Assembly (NCBI GenBank): GCA_963704035.1
Contig: CAVPGR010000002.1
Coordinates: 496,001 to 560,000, forward strand
Reading direction: 5' to 3'
Origin: JAOSJL01 sp963704035
GTDB lineage: Bacteria; Actinomycetota; Acidimicrobiia; IMCC26256; JAOSJL01
DNA: 64,000 nucleotides
In this document: positions 36,352 to 45,110 of the stretch, in pieces
Numbering within the stretch: position 1 is the first letter of the stretch
How the letters are laid out: each line of letters opens with the position of its first letter
The notes under the pieces: generated by a model
Told to the model about the DNA's origin: nothing
The model's input: the letters and a program-made list of their open reading frames with translations, nothing else
Database searches by the model: none
Translations under genes and position numbers: made by a program

Positions 36352-36367
36352 TCTAGTCGACACTAGA
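36352..36367. promoter_or_regulatory. Operator palindrome upstream of the HTH regulator
   Basis: TCTAGT-CGAC-ACTAGA, identical in its arms and spacing to the site before the RIC gene. It lies 48 bases upstream of the regulator ATG and overlaps the stop codon (36353-36355) of the upstream antiporter gene, so the regulator has its own control point. Autoregulation is inferred from the shared motif. Confidence 0.7.
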
Positions 36368-37531
36368 GGTAAACGGAGCTCCGGTCACGAAGCGGGCGGC
36401 GAGCGGGCCGACGATGGCGGTGATGAGCACGAACGCGGCCGCGAGCGCGCGGAGGTCGTTGCCGTCGGCGAGCGTGACACCCAGGCTCGCAATGACGATG
36501 GAGAACTCGCCGCGGGCCATCAGGACCGTACCGGCGCGCCACCGCCCCGCACGGCCGACACCGGCCCGGCCGGCGACGACCCACCCTGTGAACACCTTGC
36601 CGGCGAGGGCGACGACCGCGAGTGCCGCCGCGGGTGCCAGGGCGCCGAGTAGATCGGAAGGGTCGATCTGGAACGAGAAGAACAGGAAGAACACCGCAGC
36701 GAAGAGGTCGCGCAGCGGGCCGATCAGGTCGCCGGCGCGGGCCTGGACCGGACCCGACAGGGCGAGGCCGACGAGAAAGGCACCGACGGCCGCCGATACC
36801 TCGAGGCGCTGTGCGATTCCGCCTACGAGCAAGGTCAGGCCGAACACCGCCAGGAGCAGGGCCTCGTCGGAACCTGACTGAAGTAGGAGGCTGAGCCTCC
36901 CTCCGAAGCGCATGGCTCCGAGGAGGATCACCGCGACCACGCCCAGGGCGACAGCCACGGTGATGGTTGTCGCCGCCAGATCGCGTCCGGTCACGAGTGC
37001 CGCCGCGACGGGCAGGAACACGGCCATGGCGAGGTCTTCGAGCACGAGGAGGTTCAGAACGACCGGCGTTTCCCGGTTGCCGAGTCGGTCGAGCTCACTC
37101 AGGACCTTGGCCACGATCCCCGACGAGCTGATCCAGCACACGCCACCGAGCAGCACCGCCGCGGTCGTGTCCCAGCCGACCAGCAGCCCGGCGACGAAGC
37201 CCGGCGTGAAGTTGACGACGGCATCGGTGACGCCCGGCAGCAGGCCGGTGCGCAGACCGTGGCGCAGCTCGCTCGTGGTGTACGCGAGCCCGAGGGTCAG
37301 CAACAGCAACAAGACTCCGATCTCGGCGACCAGGGAGATGAAGTCGGCACTGACGTCGAGCGGAGCCAGCCCACCGTTGCCGACCGCGAGTCCGGCGAGC
37401 AGGTAGAAGGGAATCGTGCTGACGCCCAACCGGCCTGCGAGCCGGGCGAGGAGCGCGAGCACGAGAGCGACCGCGCCGATCTCGATGAAGACCACGCTGG
37501 CACTCGAGCCTGTGGCACCGAGGGTGGTCAC
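36353..37531 (-). CDS. Cation:proton antiporter, CPA2 family (KefB/KhtU-like)
   Basis: 392 residues, about 11-12 hydrophobic helices. Family features include F-Y-L-L-A-G-L-A-V-G-N-G-G, L-L-L-L-T-L-G-L, V-C-W-I-S-S-S-G-I and L-N-L-L-V-L-E-D-L-A (the conserved Glu/Asp transport site), and the C-terminal L-M-A-R-G-E-F-S-I-V segment. Moves monovalent cations, probably K+ or Na+, against protons. No C-terminal RCK domain is attached; the regulatory subunit is encoded just upstream with a GTGA overlap, as in KhtST-type two-gene systems. GTG start at 37531. Ion preference unknown. Confidence 0.9.
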   Translation of the reverse strand: MTTLGATGSSASVVFIEIGAVALVLALLARLAGRLGVSTIPFYLLAGLAVGNGGLAPLDVSADFISLVAEIGVLLLLLTLGLAYTTSELRHGLRTGLLPGVTDAVVNFTPGFVAGLLVGWDTTAAVLLGGVCWISSSGIVAKVLSELDRLGNRETPVVLNLLVLEDLAMAVFLPVAAALVTGRDLAATTITVAVALGVVAVILLGAMRFGGRLSLLLQSGSDEALLLAVFGLTLLVGGIAQRLEVSAAVGAFLVGLALSGPVQARAGDLIGPLRDLFAAVFFLFFSFQIDPSDLLGALAPAAALAVVALAGKVFTGWVVAGRAGVGRAGRWRAGTVLMARGEFSIVIASLGVTLADGNDLRALAAAFVLITAIVGPLAARFVTGAPFTSSVD

Positions 37532-38010
37532 GACACGAGCAGATCGCGCAGTTCCGCCAATCCTTCGGACGTACCCACCGCCACCGCGACGTCATCGCGT
37601 TCGAAACGGTGGTCGGGCCCGGGCGCGGGAATCGTCGTGTCGCCACGCACGACGGCCACGATCGACGTGCCCGTGCGGGTACGAAACGCGCCCTCGGCAA
37701 TCGTGGAGCCGACGAAGCTGGAATCCCCGGGGACCGTGACCCAGTCGATAGCGAGTCCCTCGATGTGCTGTTGCACCTCGGCGACCGCCTCGCTGACAGG
37801 GCTCGCGCCGAGGAGTTCGGCGAGGGTCCGGGCGTCCTCGGCGCTCAGGTGGAGGGCGGTGGTGCAGGCGTCGGGATCGTCACGGTCGTAGACCGCGATC
37901 TCGCGACGACCGGTTCGGTGGTTGAGAACCGCCACCCGTTCACCGTCGACGGTCGTGAACTCCAGACGAACGCCGACACCGGGTAGCAGTGTCTCCGAGA
38001 CCTCCGGCAT
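37528..38010 (-). CDS. Antiporter regulatory subunit with TrkA-C (RCK-C) domain
   Basis: 160 residues from ATG 38010. A short N-terminal beta domain (L-P-G-V-G-V-R-L-E-F) is followed by a TrkA-C-like domain about residues 78-155 (F-V-G-S-T-I-A-E-G, S-I-V-A-V-V-R-G, F-E-R-D-D-V-A-V-A-V-G). This is the KhtT-type layout, in which the soluble subunit gates the antiporter in response to pH or nucleotides. It overlaps the antiporter by GTGA, so 1:1 synthesis is likely. The ATG with 13 more codons upstream is less plausible. Confidence 0.87.
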   Translation of the reverse strand: MPEVSETLLPGVGVRLEFTTVDGERVAVLNHRTGRREIAVYDRDDPDACTTALHLSAEDARTLAELLGASPVSEAVAEVQQHIEGLAIDWVTVPGDSSFVGSTIAEGAFRTRTGTSIVAVVRGDTTIPAPGPDHRFERDDVAVAVGTSEGLAELRDLLVS

Positions 38011-38201
38011 GGTGTCTCCCGTCCCACAGGTACGGATCGAATCGTCCAACCTAGGTGGGCGCCCGCCCGCCGTCCACGTCGGTGAGCGTCCTCTGAAGGT
38101 CCGGTCGAGGCTTCCGGCTCGGGTCCGTCGCGCGGTCGCCCCGGTTCTACTGTGGCGCGTTCCCGGTAGGGCATCGTCTCCTCCCGGCAGGAGGTGCTGT
38201 C

Positions 38202-40352
38202 ATGTCGGGCTGGTTGTACCGAACGGGCGTGTTCTCGTCGCGGCACCGCAGGCTCGTGGTCGGCGTGTGGATCCTGCTGATCCTCGGCGCCGTCGTGACC
38301 AACCGCGCCGTCGACGCCCCGTCGGTCGACAACTTCGACGTACCGGGCATCGAATCCCAACACGCCCTCGACGTGTTGGGCGAGAGGTTTCCCGAGCGCT
38401 CGGGCGCCACCGCGATGGTCGTGTTCCATGTCGACGACGGCACGGTGAACGACCCCGAGGTCGCCGCCGGTATCGCCGATTCCGCTCGCGAGATCGAGGC
38501 GCTGCCGTCGACACTCACGGTGACCGATCCCCTGGAGGGCCCGGGCTCGGTCTCGAGCGACGGCTCCACCGCGTTCGCTGCCGTGCAGTTCGACGCCTCC
38601 GCCACCGATCTCGGGCGCGGGGTCCTCGACGAGCTCATCGCCACGGGGGCCCCGGCCGAAGGCGCCGGTGCACAGGTCGAGTTCGGCGGCGAGCTGCCCC
38701 TCGTCCTGAAGGAGCGGTCCACCGGACCCGCCGAGGTGATCGGCGTCGTGGCGGCTCTCGTGATCCTGTACACGATGTTTCGATCCGTGATCGCGATGGT
38801 GCTGCCGCTCGCGACCGCGTTGGCGGGCATGGCGTTCGGGCTGTCCGCCGTCGGCGTGCTCGCCGCCGGGGTCGAGATCCCGTCGGTTGCTCCGCAGTTG
38901 GCGACGATGATCGGACTCGGAGTCGGGATCGACTACGCCCTGTTCGTCCTGAGCCGCCACCGTGAGAACCTCACCGCGGGGGTTTCCGTCGAGCAGTCGG
39001 CAGGGCGCACCAACGCCACAGCGGGTCAGGCGGTCGTGTTCGCGGGCGGCACGGTCGTGGTCGCCATCCTCGGGCTCCAGGTCGCCGGAATCCCGTTCGT
39101 GGCCGCGCTCGGCTACTCGGCGTCGGTCATCGTCGCCGTGGCTGTCGCGGTGGCGGTCACGCTTCTTCCGGCCCTCCTCGGGTTCGCGGGGACGCGTCTG
39201 GCGCCGAACCCGCGGGAGCGCCATCCCGACGGCAGCCCCAAGACCACCGGGTGGGTGTGGTGGGCGCGCTGGGTGTCCCATCACCCGTGGAGATCCAGCC
39301 TGGGGGCGACCGCGGTGCTGCTGGTGCTGGCCTTCCCCGTGCTCCACATGCGACTCGGGCAGGCCGACGCGGGCACCGACCCGACCTCGACGACGCACCG
39401 GCGTGCCTACGACCTGCTCGCCGAGGGATTCGGCGACGGATTCAACGCTCCGCTCCTCGTGGTGGTCGACGTGAGTGACGCAGCGGATCCCGACGCCACC
39501 GTCGGGGCCATCACCGCCGGACTCGCCGAAACCGCCGGAGTCCGTTTCGTCTCGCCCGCCGAGAGCAACGCCGCCGGCGACACGGCGGTGGTCACCGTCA
39601 TCCCGACCACGGAGCCCCAGGACGAGGCAACGAGCGAGCTGGTCCACCGCCTCCGGAACACGACGCTGCCGGCGGTCACCGACGGCACGGACGTCGAGAC
39701 GTTCGTCGGTGGGGCGACGGCCACGTTCATCGACCATTCCGACAAGATCGCGGCCCGCCTTCCGTGGTTCATCGCCGCAGTCGTCGTCGTGTCCCTTCTG
39801 CTCCTGACCGTGGTGTTCCGTTCGCTTCTGGTACCCCTCAAGGCAGCCCTGTTGAACCTGTTGTCGATCGGTGCCGCCTACGGCGTCGTCGTCGCTGTGT
39901 TCCAGTGGGGATGGGGCCTCCCGCTCGTCGGACTCGACGAATCGGTGCCGATCAACGCCGTGGTCCCGATGATGATGTTCGCCATCGTCTTCGGGCTGTC
40001 CATGGACTACGAGGTGTTCATCCTGTCCCGAATCCGCGAGGAGTACCACAGCGGCAAGACCAACATCGACAGCGTGGTCACAGGCCTGGGTGCGACCGCG
40101 AAGGTCATCACCGGCGCTGCTCTGATCATGATCTGCGTGTTCCTCGGCTTTGTTGCCGGCGAAGATCCCATCGTGAAGATGATGGGTCTGGGTCTGGCGA
40201 CCGCCGTGGCCGTCGACGCCACGATCGTGCGCATGGTCCTCGTACCGTCGACGATGGCGCTGGTCGGCGATGCGAACTGGTGGATCCCCCGTTGGCTCGA
40301 CCGTGTGCTCCCGCGTCTCGACCTCGAGGAGGTTCGCAGCGATGCCGACTGA
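38202..40352 (+). CDS. MMPL family RND transporter, copy 1
   Basis: 716 residues with the 12-helix MMPL layout: one helix at residues 20-40, a large periplasmic loop with F-P-E-R-S-G-A-T-A-M-V-V-F, five helices (180-340), a second loop and five helices at the end. Conserved MMPL motifs: G-L-G-V-G-I-D-Y-A-L-F and F-G-L-S-M-D-Y-E-V-F, including the proton-relay Asp-Tyr pairs. It exports lipids or hydrophobic compounds using the proton gradient; the substrate is unknown. AGGAGG eight bases before ATG 38202. The following membrane-anchored gene overlaps its end by 11 bases. A close paralog is at 57343. Confidence 0.95.
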   Translation: MSGWLYRTGVFSSRHRRLVVGVWILLILGAVVTNRAVDAPSVDNFDVPGIESQHALDVLGERFPERSGATAMVVFHVDDGTVNDPEVAAGIADSAREIEALPSTLTVTDPLEGPGSVSSDGSTAFAAVQFDASATDLGRGVLDELIATGAPAEGAGAQVEFGGELPLVLKERSTGPAEVIGVVAALVILYTMFRSVIAMVLPLATALAGMAFGLSAVGVLAAGVEIPSVAPQLATMIGLGVGIDYALFVLSRHRENLTAGVSVEQSAGRTNATAGQAVVFAGGTVVVAILGLQVAGIPFVAALGYSASVIVAVAVAVAVTLLPALLGFAGTRLAPNPRERHPDGSPKTTGWVWWARWVSHHPWRSSLGATAVLLVLAFPVLHMRLGQADAGTDPTSTTHRRAYDLLAEGFGDGFNAPLLVVVDVSDAADPDATVGAITAGLAETAGVRFVSPAESNAAGDTAVVTVIPTTEPQDEATSELVHRLRNTTLPAVTDGTDVETFVGGATATFIDHSDKIAARLPWFIAAVVVVSLLLLTVVFRSLLVPLKAALLNLLSIGAAYGVVVAVFQWGWGLPLVGLDESVPINAVVPMMMFAIVFGLSMDYEVFILSRIREEYHSGKTNIDSVVTGLGATAKVITGAALIMICVFLGFVAGEDPIVKMMGLGLATAVAVDATIVRMVLVPSTMALVGDANWWIPRWLDRVLPRLDLEEVRSDAD

Positions 40353-41208
40353 TGGTGGGCCGACTGATGGTGCGTCGACCGAGAGCTCGCCGACTCCGAC
40401 CCCCCGTCGGCTGCGCCGCGCTCTGCTCATCGGCATCGGGGCACTCGTCGTCCTGATCGCTGCGGCCGGGCTCTACATCGTCTTCGGTCATCGCGAACCC
40501 GGCGAGAAGTCGCAGGCTGATGCGCTGGAGGAGTTCCGCTCGGAGAAGGCGGAGACCCAGCAGGGTCCGACCGACCGTCCGGCTGCGGGTGTGTACTCGG
40601 CCACGGCCGAGGGAGTGGAGGACGTCGGCTTCGGCCCGCTGAACGAGGAGTTCGGGCCCGAGGCACCCGTGACCGTCACCCACGGCGCCGAGGGCTGCTT
40701 CACGGTACGCGTCGATCTCAACACCAACCACTGGCGCCGCTGGGACTTCTGTGTCACCGACGACGCGCTGGTGGAAGAGGGAGAGGTGACCGCGATCCAA
40801 CGCGAGTTCCCCGGTATCAAGTTCGACATCGTGACGACGTTCACGTGTGACCCACCGCTCGGACTCCTCGGGCGCGATGGTGAGGTCGTCGAAGGCACCG
40901 GTTCGTGCACGGGAGAGAACGACAGCCTCGAGGGCACCACGAGCGTCGAGGCGACCGTGTCCGGCGGTGGGGAAACGACGCTCGACGTGGCAGGGGAGCC
41001 GCGGGGCGCCGTCGTCGTTCAGCGCGACAGCGTGCTCAGTGGTTTCCAGGGCGGAACGGAGACGGTAGAGCTGACCGTCGACGCGGAGACCTGGATGCCG
41101 TTGCGCATCTCCTTCGACACCGACGTCGACACGGAATCCCCACTCGGGCGTCGCCCCTACCGCGACACTGGTTCGTTCACGCTGACGACCCTGGAGCCGG
41201 CGACGTAG
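40342..41208 (+). CDS. Membrane-anchored protein coupled to MMPL copy 1
   Basis: 288 residues. A Thr/Pro/Asp-rich cytosolic tail (1-26) leads into one hydrophobic helix (about 28-48: A-L-L-I-G-I-G-A-L-V-V-L-I). The rest is extracytoplasmic, beta-rich, with paired Cys residues (G-C-F-T-V, D-F-C-V-T, T-C-D-P-P, G-S-C-T-G) that could form disulfides. ATG 40342 lies inside the end of the MMPL gene (11-base overlap), a translational coupling that points to a subunit or accessory protein, like MmpS partners of mycobacterial MmpL. I see no homology to MmpS and do not recognise the family. Confidence 0.75.
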   Translation: MPTDGGPTDGASTESSPTPTPRRLRRALLIGIGALVVLIAAAGLYIVFGHREPGEKSQADALEEFRSEKAETQQGPTDRPAAGVYSATAEGVEDVGFGPLNEEFGPEAPVTVTHGAEGCFTVRVDLNTNHWRRWDFCVTDDALVEEGEVTAIQREFPGIKFDIVTTFTCDPPLGLLGRDGEVVEGTGSCTGENDSLEGTTSVEATVSGGGETTLDVAGEPRGAVVVQRDSVLSGFQGGTETVELTVDAETWMPLRISFDTDVDTESPLGRRPYRDTGSFTLTTLEPAT

Positions 41209-41250
41209 GGTGCGCGGTGGTCGAAGGCCATCTCCACGAGGAGCCCGGGA

Positions 41251-42015
41251 ATGGATGAACTTGTCCACTACGGCGTCGACGACCGCATCGGCGTCATCAC
41301 GCTCGATTCACCCGACAACCGCAATGCGTTGTCGGTGCAGCTCATGGGGGAGCTCCACGATCACCTGAAGGCGGCGGCCGGTGACCGATCTGTCCGGGGC
41401 GTTCTGCTCACCGCGACGGGAACGGTCTTTTGCGCCGGTGCCGACTTGTCGGCTGCTGCGGGCGCGGGTACCGGTCCGGGTTCCTTCGCCGATGTTCTCG
41501 TGACGCTGCGCAACTACCCCAAGGCGGTCGTGGCCCGTCTGAACGGCCATGCCCGTGGTGGCGGACTCGGGCTCGTGGCGGCCGCCGACATCGTGGTGGC
41601 ACCGACCACCGCTACCTTCGCGTTCAGCGAGGTCCGCTTGGGGGTTGCTCCAGCGGTCATTGCACTGCCGTGCCTCGAGGCGATGACTCCCCGGGCGGTG
41701 TCGCGTTACATGCTCACGGGGGAGAAGTTCGACGCCGTGGCTGCTGCGGAGGCCGGCCTCGTGACCGTCGCGGTTCCGCCTGACGAGATCGAGGCGAAGA
41801 CCACCCCTCTGCTCGATGCCATTCGGGCGACCGAACCGAACGCGGTGGCCGCGACGCGTGCGCTCTTGCGGGACCTTCCGGCGATGGAGGCCACCGAGGC
41901 GTACGCCCACGCCGAAAAGCTGTCGGCGTCGTTGTTCGACTCTCCCGAGGCTGCCGAGGGAATCGGCGCCTTCATCGAGAAGCGGCCACCGTCGTGGGCC
42001 GAGCCGGGGGACTGA
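41251..42015 (+). CDS. Enoyl-CoA hydratase/isomerase family protein
   Basis: 254 residues, crotonase fold. Oxyanion-hole segments are V-F-C-A-G-A-D-L-S-A (residues about 55-64) and R-L-N-G-H-A-R-G-G-G-L-G-L. The start shows V-I-T-L-D-S-P-D-N-R-N-A-L. The region around A-F-S-E-V-R-L-G-V-A-P carries the family Glu. It would hydrate enoyl-CoA in beta-oxidation or terpenoid degradation. Purine-rich GAGGAGCCCGGGA precedes the ATG. It converges on an acyl-CoA dehydrogenase gene. Confidence 0.92.
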   Translation: MDELVHYGVDDRIGVITLDSPDNRNALSVQLMGELHDHLKAAAGDRSVRGVLLTATGTVFCAGADLSAAAGAGTGPGSFADVLVTLRNYPKAVVARLNGHARGGGLGLVAAADIVVAPTTATFAFSEVRLGVAPAVIALPCLEAMTPRAVSRYMLTGEKFDAVAAAEAGLVTVAVPPDEIEAKTTPLLDAIRATEPNAVAATRALLRDLPAMEATEAYAHAEKLSASLFDSPEAAEGIGAFIEKRPPSWAEPGD

Positions 42016-42035
42016 GTCGACTCGAGCTGCGGGCC

Positions 42036-43175
42036 TCAGCGGGTGAAGCCGTCGAGTCGTGACAGCACGAAGAGCATGACCTCGTCGGCGCCTCCCCCGA
42101 TCGACATGAGACGCGAGTCCCGGAAGTAGCGGGCCGTCCACGTTTCCTCCATGTAGCCGATACCGCCGTGGAACTGGATGCACGTGTCGGCGACGTCACG
42201 CACGAGCCGACCGGCCTTCAGCTTCGCGATCGTCGCAAACCGCGTGGTGTCCTCTCCCCGCATGTAGGCCTCGACGCAGGCGTAGTTGTAGTGGCGCAGC
42301 AGATCGAGCTCGGCAGAGAGCTCCGCCAGCCGAAACTGGATGTACTGCCGGTCGATCAACGGCTTTCCGAAGGCGTGACGCTCGCGCAGGTAGTCGCGCG
42401 TGCGTTCGAGCGCACGTGACATGGAGCCGACCGCGTTGTAGCACGCACTCATCCGTTCGTTCTGGAACTGCGCCATCTGCTGGTGAAACCCGCGCCCGAT
42501 CTCCCCGATCGTGTTCGCCACCGGAACACGTGCGTCGACGAACGACAGCTCCGTCGTGTCCGACGCCCGGTTGCCGAGTTTGTCGAGAGTGCGGCTCACC
42601 GAGAACCCCACGGTGTCGGTCGGGACGATGATCTGCGACATCCCCGACGTTCCTTCGTCCGACGTCCGGGCGAGCAGACAGAGCCAATCGGCCTGGGCGC
42701 CATTGGTGATGTAGAGCTTCGTGCCGTTGATCACCCACATGTCGTCGTCACGTTCTGCTCGCGTGCGAATCGCGGCGACGTCGGAACCGGCGTCGGGTTC
42801 GGTGACGGCGATCGAGGTGACGGCCCGACCGGTGAGCGCGGGCTCGAGGTACTTCCGCTTGAGCTCTTCGGAGCCGAAGCGGGCGAGAGCCGGGGTCGCC
42901 ATGCTGGTCTGGACGGCCGTGGCCATCGCCAACGCGGAATGGATGCGGCCCATCTCCTCGCAGAAGATGGCATTGACGAAGTGGTCGGCACCCTCTCCGC
43001 CGTACTCGGTGTCGTATTCGAGCCCGAGCATCCCCGCATCGGAGAGCTTGCGGAAGATGTCGTGGAGCGGCATCTCTCCGGCCGCCTCCCAGGCATCGAC
43101 GTGAGGTTCGATCTCGCGTTCGAGGAAGTTTCGAACCGATGTGCGGAACATGTTGTGCTCGTCTGTGAACTCCAT
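42036..43175 (-). CDS. Acyl-CoA dehydrogenase
   Basis: 379 residues, full acyl-CoA dehydrogenase domains: N-terminal helices, middle beta domain with A-V-T-S-I-A-V-T-E-P-D-A-G-S-D (FAD/substrate loop), and C-terminal helices with R-Y-F-R-D-S-R-L-M-S-I-G-G-G-A-D-E-V-M (cofactor end). The catalytic base region lies in Q-F-H-G-G-I-G-Y-M-E-E-T-W. It introduces a 2,3-double bond into an acyl-CoA, passing electrons to ETF. It is 19 bases from the divergent AtuA/DUF1446 start, a pairing common in terpenoid or branched acyl-CoA catabolism. Confidence 0.94.
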   Translation of the reverse strand: MEFTDEHNMFRTSVRNFLEREIEPHVDAWEAAGEMPLHDIFRKLSDAGMLGLEYDTEYGGEGADHFVNAIFCEEMGRIHSALAMATAVQTSMATPALARFGSEELKRKYLEPALTGRAVTSIAVTEPDAGSDVAAIRTRAERDDDMWVINGTKLYITNGAQADWLCLLARTSDEGTSGMSQIIVPTDTVGFSVSRTLDKLGNRASDTTELSFVDARVPVANTIGEIGRGFHQQMAQFQNERMSACYNAVGSMSRALERTRDYLRERHAFGKPLIDRQYIQFRLAELSAELDLLRHYNYACVEAYMRGEDTTRFATIAKLKAGRLVRDVADTCIQFHGGIGYMEETWTARYFRDSRLMSIGGGADEVMLFVLSRLDGFTR

Positions 43176-43194
43176 GGGTCGATATTGTCACGCG

Positions 43195-45006
43195 ATGCCC
43201 ACCAACCCGCTGTCCACCAACCCGTTGCCCACGAACCCACGCCCCGTGGATGCCGGCACGAGAGCGGTTCGGATCGCCAACTGCAGCGGCTTCTTCGGTG
43301 ACCGTCTGTCGGCAGCGAAGGAGATGGTCGAGGGCGGCGATATCGACGTGCTCACCGGCGACTGGCTGGCCGAGCTCACGATGCTGATTCTGGCCCGCCA
43401 GAAGGCGAAGCACCCCGAAGCAGGCTTCGCCCGCACGTTCGTCGAACAGATGCGCCAGGTCCTCGGTACCTGTATGGAAAAGGACATCCGCGTGGTCGCC
43501 AACGCCGGAGGTCTGAATCCGGCGGGGTGTGCCGACGCCGTTCGTGAGGTGGCCGCCGAGATCGGCGTGGAGGTCACGGTGGCCCACGTGGAAGGCGACG
43601 ATCTGCTCGGACGTATCGCCGAGCTCGGGGAAGCCGGAGAGCCGCTTGCCCACATGGAGAGCGGGAAGCTGCTCGCCGATCTCGGCACCGACCCGATCAG
43701 CGCCAACGCCTACCTCGGGGGCTGGGGCATCACGACGGCTCTCCGGGCCGGTGCCGATGTGGTCGTCACCGGTCGAGTGACCGACGCTGCCGTCGTCGTC
43801 GGCCCGGCGGCGTGGTGGCACGGCTGGGAGCGCGACAACTGGGACGCGCTCGCCGGTGCGGTCGTGGCGGGCCACGCCATCGAGTGCGGCGCACAGGTGA
43901 CGGGTGGCAACTACGCCTTTTTCGAGGAGGTTCCCGGGCTCGAGCACTGCGGCTTCCCGATAGCCGAGGTCGAGGCAGACGGCGCATCGGTGATCACCAA
44001 ACACGAGGGCACCGGCGGGCTCGTCAGTGTCGGCACGGTCACGGCGCAGTTGCTCTACGAGATCGCCGGCGCCCGCTATCCGAACCCCGACGTGGTCGCT
44101 CGCTTCGACACGATCCACCTCGACCAGCAGGGTCCCGACCGTGTGCGGATCTCGGGCGTACGCGGCGAGCCGGCGCCGTCCACGACCAAGGTCGCGATCA
44201 ACTACCTCGGTGGGTGGCGCAACGGGACAACCTTCGTGCTCACCGGTCTCGACATCGAGGCGAAGGCGGCGCTGGCGGAGCGGACCCTGTGGCAGTCGAT
44301 CCCCGGTGGCGCCGAGTCGTTCGACGACGCCGCTGCCGAGCTCGTGAAGGGTGAGGGCGACGGTCACGGTCTTCTGTACGTGACCGTGATCGATGCCGAT
44401 CCCGACAAGGTCGGCCGGGCCTTCTCCAACCGTGCCGTCGAGATGGCCCTGGCGAGCTATCCCGGCTACTTCGGAACCGCGGCACCGGCGGCCGCGCGCC
44501 CGTTCGGTGTCTACTGGCCGGCGCTCGTCGGCGCGCAGCACGTCCCGGTCACGGTCGTCGTGGATGGCGAGACGACGATCGATCCCGGCGCGCCCGTCGA
44601 CGGAGGAGCGCCGGTTCCTCCGATCGAGGTCGCCGAACCTGCTACCGGGTCCATTCCCGGCGGGCCGACGGAATCCGTGCGACTCGGTCGTCTGATCGGG
44701 GCCCGGTCGGGCGACAAGGGAGGCGACGCCAACGTCGGGGCGTGGGCGCGCTCCGATGACGTGTTCGCCTGGTTGTCTGCGTTCCTGACACCGGAGCGGC
44801 TGGCGGAGCTGGTCCCCGAGATCGACGGTCTCGTGGTGGAGCGCCACGATTTCCCGAACATCCGATCGCTCAACTTCGTCGTGAAGGGAATGCTGGGCGA
44901 GGGCGTCGCGGCGTCGCTACGTTTCGACGCCCAGGCCAAGAGCCTCGGCGAACGCCTACGCGCGGCCGAGGTCGAGGTGCCGGTGAGCCTTCTCGCCGAC
45001 CGCTAG
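43195..45006 (+). CDS. AtuA/DUF1446 family acyl-CoA catabolism protein
   Basis: 603 residues. The main DUF1446 domain (about 20-455) includes I-A-N-C-S-G-F-F-G-D-R, V-V-A-N-A-G-G-L-N-P, and G-R-V-T-D-A-A-V-V-V-G-P. The last 100 residues form the AtuA ferredoxin-like domain (A-R-S-G-D-K-G-G-D-A-N-V-G, R-S-L-N-F-V-V-K-G-M-L-G). AtuA is part of acyclic terpene utilisation in Pseudomonas; the actinobacterial versions occur with acyl-CoA dehydrogenases as here. The first 17 residues repeat T-N-P-L; a downstream start cannot be excluded. The intergenic space to the dehydrogenase is only 19 bases, so the two promoters overlap genes. Confidence 0.87.
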   Translation: MPTNPLSTNPLPTNPRPVDAGTRAVRIANCSGFFGDRLSAAKEMVEGGDIDVLTGDWLAELTMLILARQKAKHPEAGFARTFVEQMRQVLGTCMEKDIRVVANAGGLNPAGCADAVREVAAEIGVEVTVAHVEGDDLLGRIAELGEAGEPLAHMESGKLLADLGTDPISANAYLGGWGITTALRAGADVVVTGRVTDAAVVVGPAAWWHGWERDNWDALAGAVVAGHAIECGAQVTGGNYAFFEEVPGLEHCGFPIAEVEADGASVITKHEGTGGLVSVGTVTAQLLYEIAGARYPNPDVVARFDTIHLDQQGPDRVRISGVRGEPAPSTTKVAINYLGGWRNGTTFVLTGLDIEAKAALAERTLWQSIPGGAESFDDAAAELVKGEGDGHGLLYVTVIDADPDKVGRAFSNRAVEMALASYPGYFGTAAPAAARPFGVYWPALVGAQHVPVTVVVDGETTIDPGAPVDGGAPVPPIEVAEPATGSIPGGPTESVRLGRLIGARSGDKGGDANVGAWARSDDVFAWLSAFLTPERLAELVPEIDGLVVERHDFPNIRSLNFVVKGMLGEGVAASLRFDAQAKSLGERLRAAEVEVPVSLLADR

Positions 45007-45090
45007 CGGAGGATCAAATACGTGGCCGGGCTCATGGGTCCTCCGGATTCCTCTCGGATGCGTTGCGCCTCGCGCGTCCCGAAGCGCTTG

Positions 45091-45108
45091 CCGGCCTGCG
45101 CTGGCCGG
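45091..45108. terminator. Hairpin between convergent AtuA and RsgA genes
   Basis: CCGGCC (45091-45096) pairs with GGCCGG (45103-45108) around TGCGCT. It lies in the 104-base gap between two convergent genes, three bases from the RsgA stop. No T-run, so it is a GC-rich hairpin of the sort common in high-GC actinobacteria. Function as a terminator is inferred. Confidence 0.55.
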
Positions 45109-45110
45109 GG

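Noticed and set aside
37845..40436. 863-codon open frame on the minus strand
   Set aside because: Rich in Arg, Asp, His and Gly, no domain; it is the antisense of MMPL copy 1, a common artefact of high-GC codon use.
42748..44847. 699-codon minus-strand frame across the AtuA gene
   Set aside because: Antisense of the AtuA/DUF1446 gene with low-complexity composition; the plus-strand protein has clear domains.
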